Source: Prorocentrum cordatum (Eukaryota; Sar; Dinophyceae; Prorocentrales; Prorocentraceae). From it: a DNA stretch of 64,000 bases. The notes under the pieces are model-generated. The model searched no databases, was not told where the DNA came from, and was given only the letters and a program-made list of their open reading frames with translations. The translations under genes and the position numbers were made by a program. Below, piece by piece: positions 33,421-41,693 of the stretch. The stretch lies in assembly GCA_963575745.1 (NCBI GenBank), contig CAUYUJ010008602.1:150866-214865 (forward strand), read 5' to 3'. The stretch's first letter is position 1. Every line of letters begins with the position of its first letter.

Positions 33421-33514
33421 AGGTTCAAGGATCGATCTTTGGTCTTCTGTTGGCGTAGCCCGAACTCGTTTTTCGCGATATCAGCTGACTTCTTGACTGA
33501 CTGAACTGGTCGCA

Positions 33515-34130
33515 CTCGTTAGCAGGCCGTTTGATTTTCGGTTGCCGAGTCGGCAACTTATGCCGCGCAAGCAATACTAAGCCGTTTTCTTCATGGTTGG
33601 CAGCAGGGCGCGCAACCCATCGAGCAAACAATAGCAGGCCGCTTATATTCGGCAGAGAGCACAACCCATGGCGCAATCAATAGCGGGACGTCTCATTTAC
33701 CAAAGTCGGTCGTTCAACCCATGGCGCAGCCAATAGCAGGCCGTTGTGTGTTCGGCACGCGAGTGCACAGCATATGGCGAAACCAGCAGCAGGTCGTTGG
33801 CCTTCGGCAAAGTGCGCAAGCTCCGGCGCAAACAATACCAGGCCGTCTTATTTTCGGCAGCCGAGTGCCCAACCCATGGCGCAACCAACAGCAGGCCATT
33901 GTTTTTCAGCAAACAAGTGCGCTGTACATCGCGCACGTGAGACCGTCCCGTCTTTTTTTTTCGGCTGCCGAGTGCGCAATATATAGCGCAGCCAGTAGCA
34001 GGCTGTTTTACGTCTTATCGGCGTCCGAGTGCGCAACCCATGGCGCAACACATAGCAAGCCAATATCACGTTCGGTTGCGGACTGCATGGCGAAACCAAC
34101 AGCAAGCCGTGTTGTTCCCAACCAGCCTGT
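33515..34130 (+). repeat. 54-bp tandem repeat array, about 11 units
   Basis: GCGCAACCCATGGCGCAACC, AGCAGGCCGTT and TTCGGCAGCCGAGTGCGCAA recur every 50-59 bases. The same repeat resumes at 35985 after the inverted 90-bp array. Confidence 0.8.
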
Positions 34131-34261
34131 AGTGTTGGGCCAAAAGTGTCGGGTCTTCGTTTTGAAGAGACAGCGCCCCGCGTCTCTCCCACCTCCTCCT
34201 CCCGCTCCTCCTCCTCCCTCCGCCGATCCCTGCCTCTGCCCTCAGCACCAGTCAACCACGG

Positions 34262-34670
34262 CCGCACACCCCTCACAACTTTCGTGGCTCCATAGGGAGC
34301 TCCGCCGAAGGCCCTAGCGGCTGCGCTCGCATGCGCCCGCAGCACGCATTACGGCACACCCCTCACATGTTTCGTGGCCGCATATAGAGAGCTCCACCGA
34401 AGGCCCGAGTGGCTTCGCTCGCATGCGCCCGCCCCGCCCATTTCGGCACACTCCTCGCACGTGCCAGGGCCCCGTAGGGAGCTCCGCCGCAGGCCTCAGT
34501 GGCTGCGCTCGCATGCGCCCGCGACGCCCATTTCGGCACACCCCTCCCACGGTTCGAGGCCCCACAGGGAGCTCCACCGGAGACCCCAGTGGCTGCGCTC
34601 GCATGCGCCCGCCGCGCCCATGCCGGCACACTCCTCATACGCTTCGTGGCCCCATAGGGAGCACCACCTA
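34262..34670 (-). repeat. 90-bp satellite array, left segment (reverse)
   Basis: Four to five units with the landmarks of the 23.6-25.2 kb array in reverse orientation: CCCATTTCGGCACAC, TTCGTGGCC and GGGAGCTCC.CCGAAGGCC. Confidence 0.9.
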
Positions 34671-35084
34671 GGCCCAATTTTTCTGCTGCATGTTTCAAGC
34701 CTGATCGATATGTGATGGCCTCGGGGCCCGAAGCCGAGCGAAAGAACTGCGCTGTGACCAAACATGCGACGCCATGGTCTCAGGGTCCCTCTCCCCTTCC
34801 TCCTCCTCCTCCTCCTCCTCCTCCTCCTCCTCCTTCTTCTTCTCCTCCTCCTCCTTCTTCTCCTCCTCCTTCCCAGACATGCAGCTCGAAGACCCATAGG
34901 CCCCGATGAGGTCCGTGACCAGATCCTCGCGCTTCAGCGCAACAAAGCCATGCCCGCCCAGGAGCCCGCAGCCCCCATTTTGGGGGTGGCGCAGCCCCCT
35001 TCGCTTCAAAGATCGCGCCCGCATCAGCGCCTCCGGTGAGGCGGTCGAGGCCGCGATCGAGAGCCTTCGCGCTGACCTTGTGAG
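34671..35084. other. insert splitting the reverse 90-bp array
   Basis: This interval holds a (TCC)n tract (34798-34872) and about 200 bases of otherwise unrecognised GC-rich sequence. It breaks the satellite cleanly, so it may be an insertion, but I see no terminal repeats. Confidence 0.45.
34798..34872 (+). repeat. (TCC)n / (TTC)n microsatellite
   Basis: Pyrimidine triplets with TTC slips. Confidence 0.95.
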
Positions 35085-35935
35085 CGGGGCGATTATAGGG
35101 CACTCCACCGCAGGCCGCAGTGGCTGCGCTCGCATGCGCCAGCCGATAGGACGATTCACCGAAGGCTCCAGAGGCTGCGCTCGCGTGCGCCCGCCACGCC
35201 CATTTCGGGCCACCCCTCGCACGCTTCGCGGCCGCATCGGGAGCTCCACCGAAGGCCCCAGTGGCTGCGCTCGCATGCGCCCGCCGCGCCCATGTCGGCA
35301 CACCCCTCGCACGTTTCGTGGCCCCACAAGGAGCACCGCCGATGGCCTTAGTGGCTGCGCATGCATGCCCCGCCTACATTTCGGCACACCCCTCGCACGT
35401 TCCGTGGCCCCACAAGAAGCACCACCGAAGGTCCCAGTGGTTGCGCTCGCATGCGCCCGCCGCATCCAGTTCGGCACTCCCCTCGCACATTTCGTGGCCC
35501 CATCGTGAGCTCCACCGAAGGCCCCAGTGGAGGTGTTCGCATGCGCCCGCCCCGCCCATTTTGGCACACCCCTCGCACGTTTCGTGGCCCAATCGGGAAT
35601 GGTGGCTGCGTTTGCATGCGTCCGCCCCCATCGTTTTCGGCGCACCATTCATATTTCTTCGTTGCCTCATAGGGAACGCCACTGAAGGCTCCAGTGGCGG
35701 TGTTCGCACGCGTCCGCCCCGCCCATTTCGGTACACCCTTACACGCGTCGCGGCCCCATAGGGCGCTCCCTCGAAGGCCCCAGTGTCGGTGTTCGCATGC
35801 GTCCGCCACACCTTTGTGGCCCCATAGGGGAACTCCACCGAAGATCCCAGTGGCTGCGTCGGCATGCGCTCACCGCACCCACTTCGGTACATTCCTCACA
35901 CACTTCGTGGCCTCATAAGAAGTTCCACCGATCAC
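35085..35935 (-). repeat. 90-bp satellite array, right segment (reverse)
   Basis: About nine units in the same orientation as the left segment. Some are shortened (for example around 35600 and 35810). Confidence 0.9.
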
Positions 35936-35984
35936 AGCATTCACTATTGCGTTACTCACAGCTGCATATGGTTGGGTCCTTCGC

Positions 35985-36185
35985 CAGGCTCAGTTTCGCC
36001 AGCCGAGTACGCAACCCACGGCACAACCAATGGTAGGCCTAGCATTGGCAGCCGAGTGCGCACCGTTTGGTGCAGCCAACGGCAGGCCGTTCCTGTTGTC
36101 GGCATCCGACCACGCAGTGTGTGGCGCAGCAGACACACCAGGCCGTTTGATGTTCGGCAGCCGAGTGCGCAGGCCGTGGCGCACA
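35985..36185 (+). repeat. 54-bp tandem repeat array, continuation
   Basis: Three to four units matching 33515-34130 in the same orientation. Confidence 0.75.
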
Positions 36186-36715
36186 CCATGGATGGCGCCA
36201 CGCACGGCGCAGCCCATGGGTGGCGCCATGCCCTGGCACTCTGCACAGGGCCGCGCCCGCATTGTGCCCGCCGTGCGGGCGGGCGGCGGGCCCGAAGCGG
36301 GGAGCTGCCCGGTTGTCTGGAAGACCTCCAGACAACCGTCGTCGTCGTCGTCGCCGCTGCTGCCGTCGCCGCGTGAATCGTCGTCGCTGGCGTAACCGCC
36401 GCCGTAACGCCGCCGTAACGCCGCCGCCGCCGTCGCCGTGGGAGTCGCCGCCGTCGTCGTGCATCGGGGTCGCCGTTGCACCCGTCACCGTCGTCGTCCC
36501 GTTCGTTGTCGTCGCTAACGCCATCTGCCCGCCTTTCCCCTTCATTGATGTCGCTTGCTCCACTATGCCGTCGTGGACATCCCCTTTCGCAGGAGTGTAG
36601 GTCATGATTGGCCTGCCACGTCTGGAAACACTGTCCGGGGCGTCGGTGTTGTAGGTGTATAGATGTCGAGCTGAGGGGCCCCGCCCCCCCTCCCTCCCCC
36701 CCTCGAGTTTCGACG
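36186..36715. other. unassigned GC-rich sequence with GCC/GTC triplet patches
   Basis: 36340-36500 is rich in GTCGTCGCCGCC words. I recognise no gene. Confidence 0.4.
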
Positions 36716-36872
36716 TCGCGATGTTGTGAATACGGGGCCCCTGGCAGCCCCGACCTGTTTTCTTCCCCAGGGCCGGTGTCTCCTCCCGAGCCGTTTGCTC
36801 TTGGTCCGGGGCCCCCTGCGAGGGCCTCCAGCCTCCGAGGGCAGCGAGAGACCTCCGTGCCGAGGTCTGTCA
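36716..36872 (-). repeat. dispersed repeat family R, copy 6 (reverse)
   Basis: Reverse-orientation landmarks: TTCCCCAGGGCCGGTGTCTC, GAGCCGTTTGCTCTTGGTCC and CCTCCAGCCTCCGAGG. Confidence 0.5.
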
Positions 36873-36897
36873 ATGCGCTGGATCCCTGGGCCCCCGC

Positions 36898-37128
36898 ACC
36901 CCCTCTCCCGCATAGGGGAACAAAAAGTGGCATAAACAGAAAAACTCGGAGGTCCGCGCGGATTTCTCGGATCGGCGCTGGGGCCCCCTGGCGGCGCCTC
37001 CGGCGCCGCCGCTGGCGCGCTCCGCGCGCCAGGGAGGGGGTCCAGCGCCGATCCGAGAAATCCGCGCGGACCTCCGAGTCTTTATGTTTATGTCACTTTT
37101 TGTTCCCCTATCCCAGAGGGGGTCCGAG
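36898..37128. mobile_element. fold-back element family FB, copy 1 (near-perfect palindrome)
   Basis: Two inner arms of 38 bases (36944-36981 and 37042-37079) are exact inverse copies, with CTCGGAGGTCCGCGCGG as their core. Outer arms (GGGGAACAAAAAGTGGCATA / its inverse near 37085-37113) extend the palindrome to about 230 bp. The loop is itself GC palindromic (GGCGGCGCCTCCGGCGCC). The MATE introns 3 and 4 are copies of the same family. Confidence 0.9.
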
Positions 37129-37326
37129 CAGATGGGGTCGGGTGATCGAGCCGTGCCGTCGATGCTTCGGCGGTGCGGCTCGGCGTGGAGCCCCGACGTT
37201 CCCCACGCTGGCGTCGCCGAGGCATCGCCGATGCATATGCCGAAGCATCGCCGATGCATCGGCGATGTGTCGCCGACGCATGCGAGGCGGCATCCCCCGC
37301 CATGCTCCGCGAGCCCATCTGGGCCC
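37118..37326. mobile_element. fold-back element family F, copy 5
   Basis: It abuts FB copy 1. It carries GAGCAGATGGGGTCGGGTGA at the left, GCATCGCCGATGCATCGGCG inside and GAGCCCATCTGGGCCCC at the right. It is more diverged than copy 4. Confidence 0.7.
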
Positions 37327-37328
37327 CT

Positions 37329-37424
37329 CCTCTTCCTCCTCCTCCTCCTCCTCCTCCTCCTCCTCCTCCTCCTCCTCCTCCTCCTCCTCCTCCTCCTCCT
37401 CCTCCTCCTCCTCCTCCTCCCCCT
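37329..37424 (+). repeat. (TCC)n microsatellite
   Basis: About 30 pyrimidine triplets between an F element and unassigned sequence. Confidence 0.96.
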
Positions 37425-37667
37425 CCAGGCCTCTGCTCTGGCGCAGCCCCCTTTTTTTCCCCCCATACCCCCAGGAGAGGGGCGCCGCCCGCGCGACCGC
37501 ATTCTGCAGGCCGGGGGCGCGCGCCGGGGGGGCCTCATGGGCGCCCCGGGGGGCGGGGCTGGGCCCGGGGGCTCCTGGAGGAGCGACGTTCGCAGAATCC
37601 TGCGCCTCGGCTGCCGGAGGAGGAACAGGTATACCCATATACCCAGAGCTCCAGGCACTGAAAGCAA

Positions 37668-37830
37668 GAAGCGAGGCGGAGGTTTTTCGCGGTGTTCGGC
37701 GTCTGGAGGCCCTCGCCGGGCCCCGGGAGTAAAAGGAATTGCTCAGGATGAAAGAGCGGCCCTGGGGAAAGGGTCGGGGCTTTCGGGGACCCCGTATAGA
37801 AAAAATCACGACGTCGGATCTCTGGGTACC
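37668..37830 (+). repeat. dispersed repeat family R, copy 7
   Basis: GAGGTTTTTCGCGGTGTTCGG, CTCAGGATGAAAGAGCGGCC and AAAAAATCACGACGTCGG match copy 4 in order. It lies in the intron or leader upstream of the first visible MATE exon. Confidence 0.65.
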
Positions 37831-37849
37831 GCTACCTTTCGCCCCTTTT

Positions 37850-37973
37850 CCCCTTCTTGGGCCTCCTGGGTGGCCCTCGTTGCCACCGCTGGATTCGCCT
37901 CGAAATTCTGGTCAGAGCGCACCGCAGGAGAGGTCCAGGGAGTAGCAGCATCGGTGCCTGCTGGTTCCCCTAG
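37850..37973. repeat. dispersed fragment forming the 3' end of the intron before MATE exon 1
   Basis: GGATTCGCCTCGAAATTCTGG and the preceding GGGCCTCCTGGGTGGCCCTC are shared with the 3' end of the minus-strand LINE (about 26870-26935) and with 40760-40845. It ends in GGTTCCCCTAG, directly before the coding start of the exon. Confidence 0.5.
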
Positions 37974-40547
37974 GTTGGCCCCAGTCTGTCAACCTGATCA
38001 TCACCTTCCTGCCGGGCCTGGGCATGCTGTTTTTTCTCGGCGCCGACCCGGACCACACGGCGGCCGCGGGCATGGGCTTCATGTTCACCAACGTGGCCGG
38101 CTTCTCCCTGATCGTGGGCTCTGGAGCCGGCGCCCAGCCGCTGATCAGCCAGGCCTTCGGGGCGGGCAGTCTGCGGCGGTGCGGCGACCTTCTCCAGCGG
38201 CAGCTCGCGATGCACGCGGCCCTGTGCGGCTGCATCGCCCTCGTCTGGCTCAGCACGGAGCGGATCCTGCTGGCGCTGAAGCAGCCGCCGGGCATCGCGC
38301 AGCTCGCGGGGCAGTTTGTGCAGTGGCGCGTGGCCGCGCTGCCGGCCCTCGCAGTCAGGGAGGATTTGTCCAACTACCTGGTGGCCCAGCGGGTGACGAT
38401 GTTCCCGATGCTGTTGAGCGTCGCGGCTGGGGTCCTCAACATGGCGGCGTTTGCCGCGCTGATACCGCGCATGGGCTTCGTGGGAGCGCCGCTGGCGTAC
38501 ACCGTGGCCAACGTGGCCCAGGCCGTGGTGCTGTGGCTGTTCGCCCGCTGCGCTCTGGCGGACGGGGACACGTGGCCGCAGTGGTCGGTGCGGGAAGCGC
38601 TGTCGGGCTGGGGCGAGATGCTGGCTCTCGCCCTGCCGGGGGGCGTCCTCATGTTGTGCGAGTGGTGGGGTTGCCTCGGGGGTCCCCAAACGGTGCGGTG
38701 ACTGCAACGAGCGGTTGCTCCGTGGGGATGCGTGGTGGCCGCACGCTTCTGGGACGTGGGCCGTGCTCCGAGGACGTCTCGGGCGACTGGGGATTCCGAG
38801 GTCCCGGAGCGATACGGTGACGGACCGTACGGTTGTGGAGGACGATCAATGGAGAGGAAGCATGTTGCCAAATAATTCCCAGATGTCTAAAACATTTGGT
38901 ACACATGTCTTAAACATGCAAAACAACATGGTTGAAACATGTTTAGAACAGTTGTCCGACACTTTAAACACAGTGTACATTCAAGGATAGGGCTGTCAGG
39001 GTGTCCACTGTCGTGGCATCCACAACCGTGCGGTGCGGTCCTGGGGGAGTCCGGGGTCAGCGCACGGTCCGCCACCGCTTTCCGCTCCGATGCCCCCCGA
39101 AGGCTGGGAGACGAACCTCTTCTTCGCGGGACTCCTGTGCGACCCGCGGGGCAACGGGGGCGGCGAGCACGGCTGCCTGGCTATAAAAAAGAGTCGAGCT
39201 TCGCCCGGGTGACCTGTGGCGTCGTGGAGGACGATCACTGGAGAGGAAGCATGTTGCCAAATAATTTCCAGATGTCTAAGCATGTGTGAAGCATGTTCAA
39301 AACATGTTTTAATGTTGTAAGCATGTAAACAAACATGCTGAAAGCAGGTTCATAACATGTTCCTACATTTTTAACACATCCTAAGTTCAATGATAGGACT
39401 AGGGTGTCCATGGCCGTGGCATCCACAAGTCTAGCTTCACCCGGGAGGCCTGTAGCGCGCCGCTTTCAGGGACGGCGCGGGGCCCAAGGTCCAAAAGCGC
39501 GCAGACCGCTCCCATCGCACCGCACGCAGCGATCGGCACTCGCCGCGCACAAAGAGGGCCACGCCTTTCCGCCAGGGTCACTCTTTGCGTGCAGCCGAGG
39601 CTGCACGCAGCTCGACGCGTTCCCCGTGCTGGCGAACACCATTCGAAGAATCAAAAACGGCATAAACATAAATTTTCGGCGCTCCGCGCGGATTGTTTGG
39701 ATCTGCGCTGGGCCCCCTGGCGGCGCCTGCGGCGCCACCCTTGGCGCGCTCTGCGCGCCAGGAAGGGGGCCCAGCTCAGATCCAAGAAATCCGTGCGGAG
39801 CGCCGAACATCTGTGCTCATGCCCTCCCTTGTTTCTCTGACCATGGTCCTGGGCTTCATGCCCGCGTTCGGTCTGAACGTGACCGCGGGGGCGCTGATCG
39901 GGAACGCCCTGGGCGCCAACGACCCCGCCACCGCCAGGCGCCTGAGCCGCTGCGCCCTGTGCCTCTCGGCGGCAATCTCGGGCTCCCTCGCGGCAGCCCT
40001 CGTCGCCGTGCGGGAGAGCTGGGGCGAGCTCTTCAGCGACGACGCGGAGATCGCGGCCCTCACGGCGAGGGCCATGCCCACCATGCGGAGAAGAGAAGCG
40101 GCATACGCAGAAGGTTTCGGAGGTCGGCGCGGGTCTCTTGGATCGGCGCTGGACACCCCTCCCGGGCGCGCAGAGCGCGCCAGGGGCGGCGCCGGAGGCG
40201 CCGCCATGGGGGCCAACGCCCATCCGAGAAATCCGTGCGGACCTCCGAAAGTTTCTGTTTCTGCATGCTTATCCCTTCTTCTGACCATTGCCGCCTACAT
40301 CTTCCTCGACAGCCTCGGGCCGGGGGCGCTGGTCTCGATCCTCCGCGCCATGAGCGTCGTGAGGCTGCCCGCCGCAATCAATTTCGTAGCATTCTACGTG
40401 ATCGGCATCCCCTTCGGGCTCGTGCTCGCCTTCGGGCTGCCCGGCCAGGGCTGGGGCATCATAGGGCTCTGGTCTGGGCTGGTGCTCGGCATGCTCGTGA
40501 TGGTGTGCAGCCTGCTGCTCTACCTCTGGCTCGGCGTGGACCTCAGA
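37974..40547 (+). CDS. MATE family multidrug/cation efflux transporter, five visible exons
   Basis: A MATE antiporter, predicted to export cationic compounds across a membrane in exchange for protons or sodium. Exons: 37974-38669, 39103-39171, 39600-39642, 39845-40084 and 40289 to about 40547, about 435 codons against a usual 430-500. In order: WPQSVNLIITFLPGLGM (TM1), AQPLISQAFGAG (family QAFGA box), LSNYLVAQ (half-way loop), GFVGAPLAYTVANVAQ (TM6), ALPGGVLMLCEWWG joined to WETNLFFAGLL (TM7, conserved EWW), QLDAFPVLANT joined to MVLGFMPAFG (TM8), IGNALGAND (second-half box) and GQGWGIIGLWSGLVLG (TM11). Twelve helices are inferred by family layout. The start codon and first residues are not visible, and the extreme C-terminus is uncertain. 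All exons share one strand, phase and GC-rich third positions. The introns are GT-AG, GC-AG and two without canonical ends. Confidence 0.88.
38670..39102 (+). other. MATE intron 1 (GT-AG) carrying element A copy 2
   Basis: Donor GGTGGG|GTTGCC and acceptor CCGAAG|GCTGGG join EWWG to WETNL in frame. The element at 38832-39026 makes up 195 of the 433 bases. Confidence 0.75.
38832..39026. mobile_element. MITE-like element, family A, copy 2
   Basis: 195 bp, with GTTGTGGAGGACGATCA and the end GGCATCCACAAC as inverted termini. Flanked by CGTACG and CGTGCG, an imperfect target-site duplication. Confidence 0.8.
39172..39599 (+). other. MATE intron 2 (GC-AG): a family B element split by a family A element
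   Basis: Donor CACG|GCTGCC and acceptor CAGCCGAG|GCTGC join EHG to CTQLDAF in frame. The first 50 bases (GGCTATAAAAAAGAGTCGAG..GTGACCTGTGG) align with the left end of family B and the last 30 (GGGTCACTCTTTGCGTGCAG) with its right end. Family A copy 3 sits between them. Both splice sites therefore lie in or beside the B termini. Confidence 0.7.
39223..39429. mobile_element. MITE-like element, family A, copy 3, nested in a B element
   Basis: About 207 bp, from CGTGGAGGACGATCACTGG to GGCCGTGGCATCCACAAG, with ACATGTT palindromes inside. Similar 29-base stretches border it (39192-39220 and 39430-39458, about 24 of 29 matching). Confidence 0.75.
39643..39839. mobile_element. fold-back element family FB, copy 2 = MATE intron 3
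   Basis: It is flanked by ACCAT on both sides (39638-39642 and 39840-39844). Arms TTCGGCGCTCCGCGCGGATT and the inverse near 39785-39810 match over about 40 bases with few differences. Removing the element plus one ACCAT (202 bases) joins LANT to MVLGF without a frame change and matches the ungapped family pattern. Confidence 0.88.
40085..40283. mobile_element. fold-back element family FB, copy 3 = MATE intron 4
   Basis: It is flanked by ACCAT (40080-40084 and 40284-40288). Arms TTTCGGAGGTCGGCGCGGGT and the inverse ACGGACCTCCGAAA-type sequence face each other. Removing 204 bases joins ARAMPT to IAAYIFLDSL. Because 204 is a multiple of three and the insert has no in-frame stop, the unspliced form would also be translatable. 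Confidence 0.88.
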
Positions 40548-40575
40548 GGAGGGAAAGATACCGATACCACTACCC

Positions 40576-40733
40576 TTAAGTCGGGCATGTCCACCTACAG
40601 GAGGAATATTCAAGAGTGGAAAGAATGGTCTGGTGACGATTTGCCGTACTCGTCTGACTATGTTTGAGTATTTGTTTGACTACATTTTATGTGTCTTGCA
40701 AAATCCGCCTGTGGGAGGACATGCCCGACCTAA
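40576..40733. mobile_element. MITE-like element, family C, copy 2, at the end of the MATE gene
   Basis: Termini TTAAGTCGGGCATGTCC and GGACATGCCCGACCTAA are inverted. TACCCTT occurs on both sides and may be the target duplication if the right border is a few bases further out. If exon 5 is read through, the element supplies the last 30 or so codons and a TGA at 40665-40667. Confidence 0.8.
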
Positions 40734-40759
40734 CAATACCCTTCCCTCGTCGCGACGGC

Positions 40760-40845
40760 TGGATTCTTGTCGAGATTCTGGGCAGGATGCTCGGAGAGCT
40801 CCCGTGGAGCAGCGGCATCCGCGGCTCTGTACTGGCTCCCCAGGG
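40760..40845. repeat. second copy of the intron-ending fragment
   Basis: GGCTGGATTCTTGTCGAGATTCTGG, GCAGCGGCATC and CTGGCTCCCCAG parallel 37880-37973 and again end in a potential acceptor. Confidence 0.5.
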
Positions 40846-40932
40846 CTGGGCCGAGGTCGCGGAGGCCGCGCACGCCCAGGCGGGGGGCAAGGCCGGGGAG
40901 GAGGGCGCTGACCTTGAGGCGCCAGGGCTGAG
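40846..40932 (+). CDS. possible C-terminal exon of the MATE gene
   Basis: After CCCCAG the frame reads GWAEVAEAAHAQAGGKAGEE then GADLEAPGL. This is compatible with the amphipathic tail that follows TM12 in MATE proteins. No clear donor pairs with it at the end of exon 5 (only GA or read-through), so this is an inference. Confidence 0.4.
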
Positions 40933-41115
40933 TCGGCCACACGTAAGAGTGACCCTTCGCCGGAGTGACCTTTGCTGCGGGCTCATCGGGCTCCCCCCAT
41001 CGCCGAGCGCGATGCGATATAAGCGGCCCGTGCCCTTGGGTTTGGCTCCCTCGCGCCCCCAAAAGCTGCGCACCAAAGGTCACTCTCGCCCAGGGTCACT
41101 CTTACGTCTAGCCGA
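40933..41115. mobile_element. MITE-like element, family B, copy 3
   Basis: Termini TCGGCCACACGTAAGAGTG and the inverse CACTCTTACGTCTAGCCGA. CTGAG and CTGGA at the borders are a possible imperfect duplication. The interior holds GGGTTTGGCTCCC, a weak B box. Confidence 0.82.
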
Positions 41116-41120
41116 CTGGA

Positions 41121-41305
41121 GTCGCAGAAGGAAACGCTACAGGAGCACAAATTGTCGAAGCTCCGCGCGGGTTCCTCGGATCGGCGCCGGGCTCCCCTGG
41201 GCGGCACCTCCATCGCCGCCCCTGGCGCGCTCCGCGCGGCAGAGAGGGGGGGGGTCCAGCGCGCGGACCCAAGAGACCTGCGCGGACCTCCAACAATCTA
41301 TGTGA
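41121..41305. mobile_element. fold-back element family FB, copy 4
   Basis: Arms GAAGCTCCGCGCGGGTTCCT and CCTGCGCGGACCTCCAACA. It lies directly beside B copy 3. The right outer arm is missing. Confidence 0.75.
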
Positions 41306-41494
41306 CGCCGCGCTGCTTGTTCGGAGCGCGCCCACAGTGGACGAGGCTGGCACCGCGGCAGACCTCACTGCAAGCTTGGCGTCCGAGGCGGAGTCTGGCC
41401 CTGGTGGCCAAGGTGCCCTCCCCAAAACGGAAGGCCGCGCGCGTCAGAACAAACGGCGCGGCGACATGCTTCTTTTCGTGTGTGTGGTTCCTCT

Positions 41495-41668
41495 ATGGAG
41501 GAGCGCGCCGGCAGCGGCGGCCCCGCGGCCAAGGCCAACCTCGAGAGCAAGTGCGGGCCCGCCGCGCTGGCGCCCACGCCGCGCACCAAGGCGCACGTGC
41601 GGCGCCAACGCGGCGCCACCGGCAAGCGGCCTTCGTACAGGCTGTCGTGCGTTGCGCAGGGGGTGGGG
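41495..41668 (+). CDS. possible exon of an unidentified protein
   Basis: From an ATG at about 41495 the frame reads MEERAGSGGPAAKANLESKC, then TPRTKAHVRRQRG and TGKRPSYRLSCVAQ. The composition is basic and not repetitive, third positions are GC-rich, and it ends at a possible GCGCAG|GGGGTG junction. It may be a further exon of the MATE locus or a separate gene. No function can be assigned. Confidence 0.3.
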
Positions 41669-41693
41669 CGGCGGTAAACGAGGGGGTGAAGAA

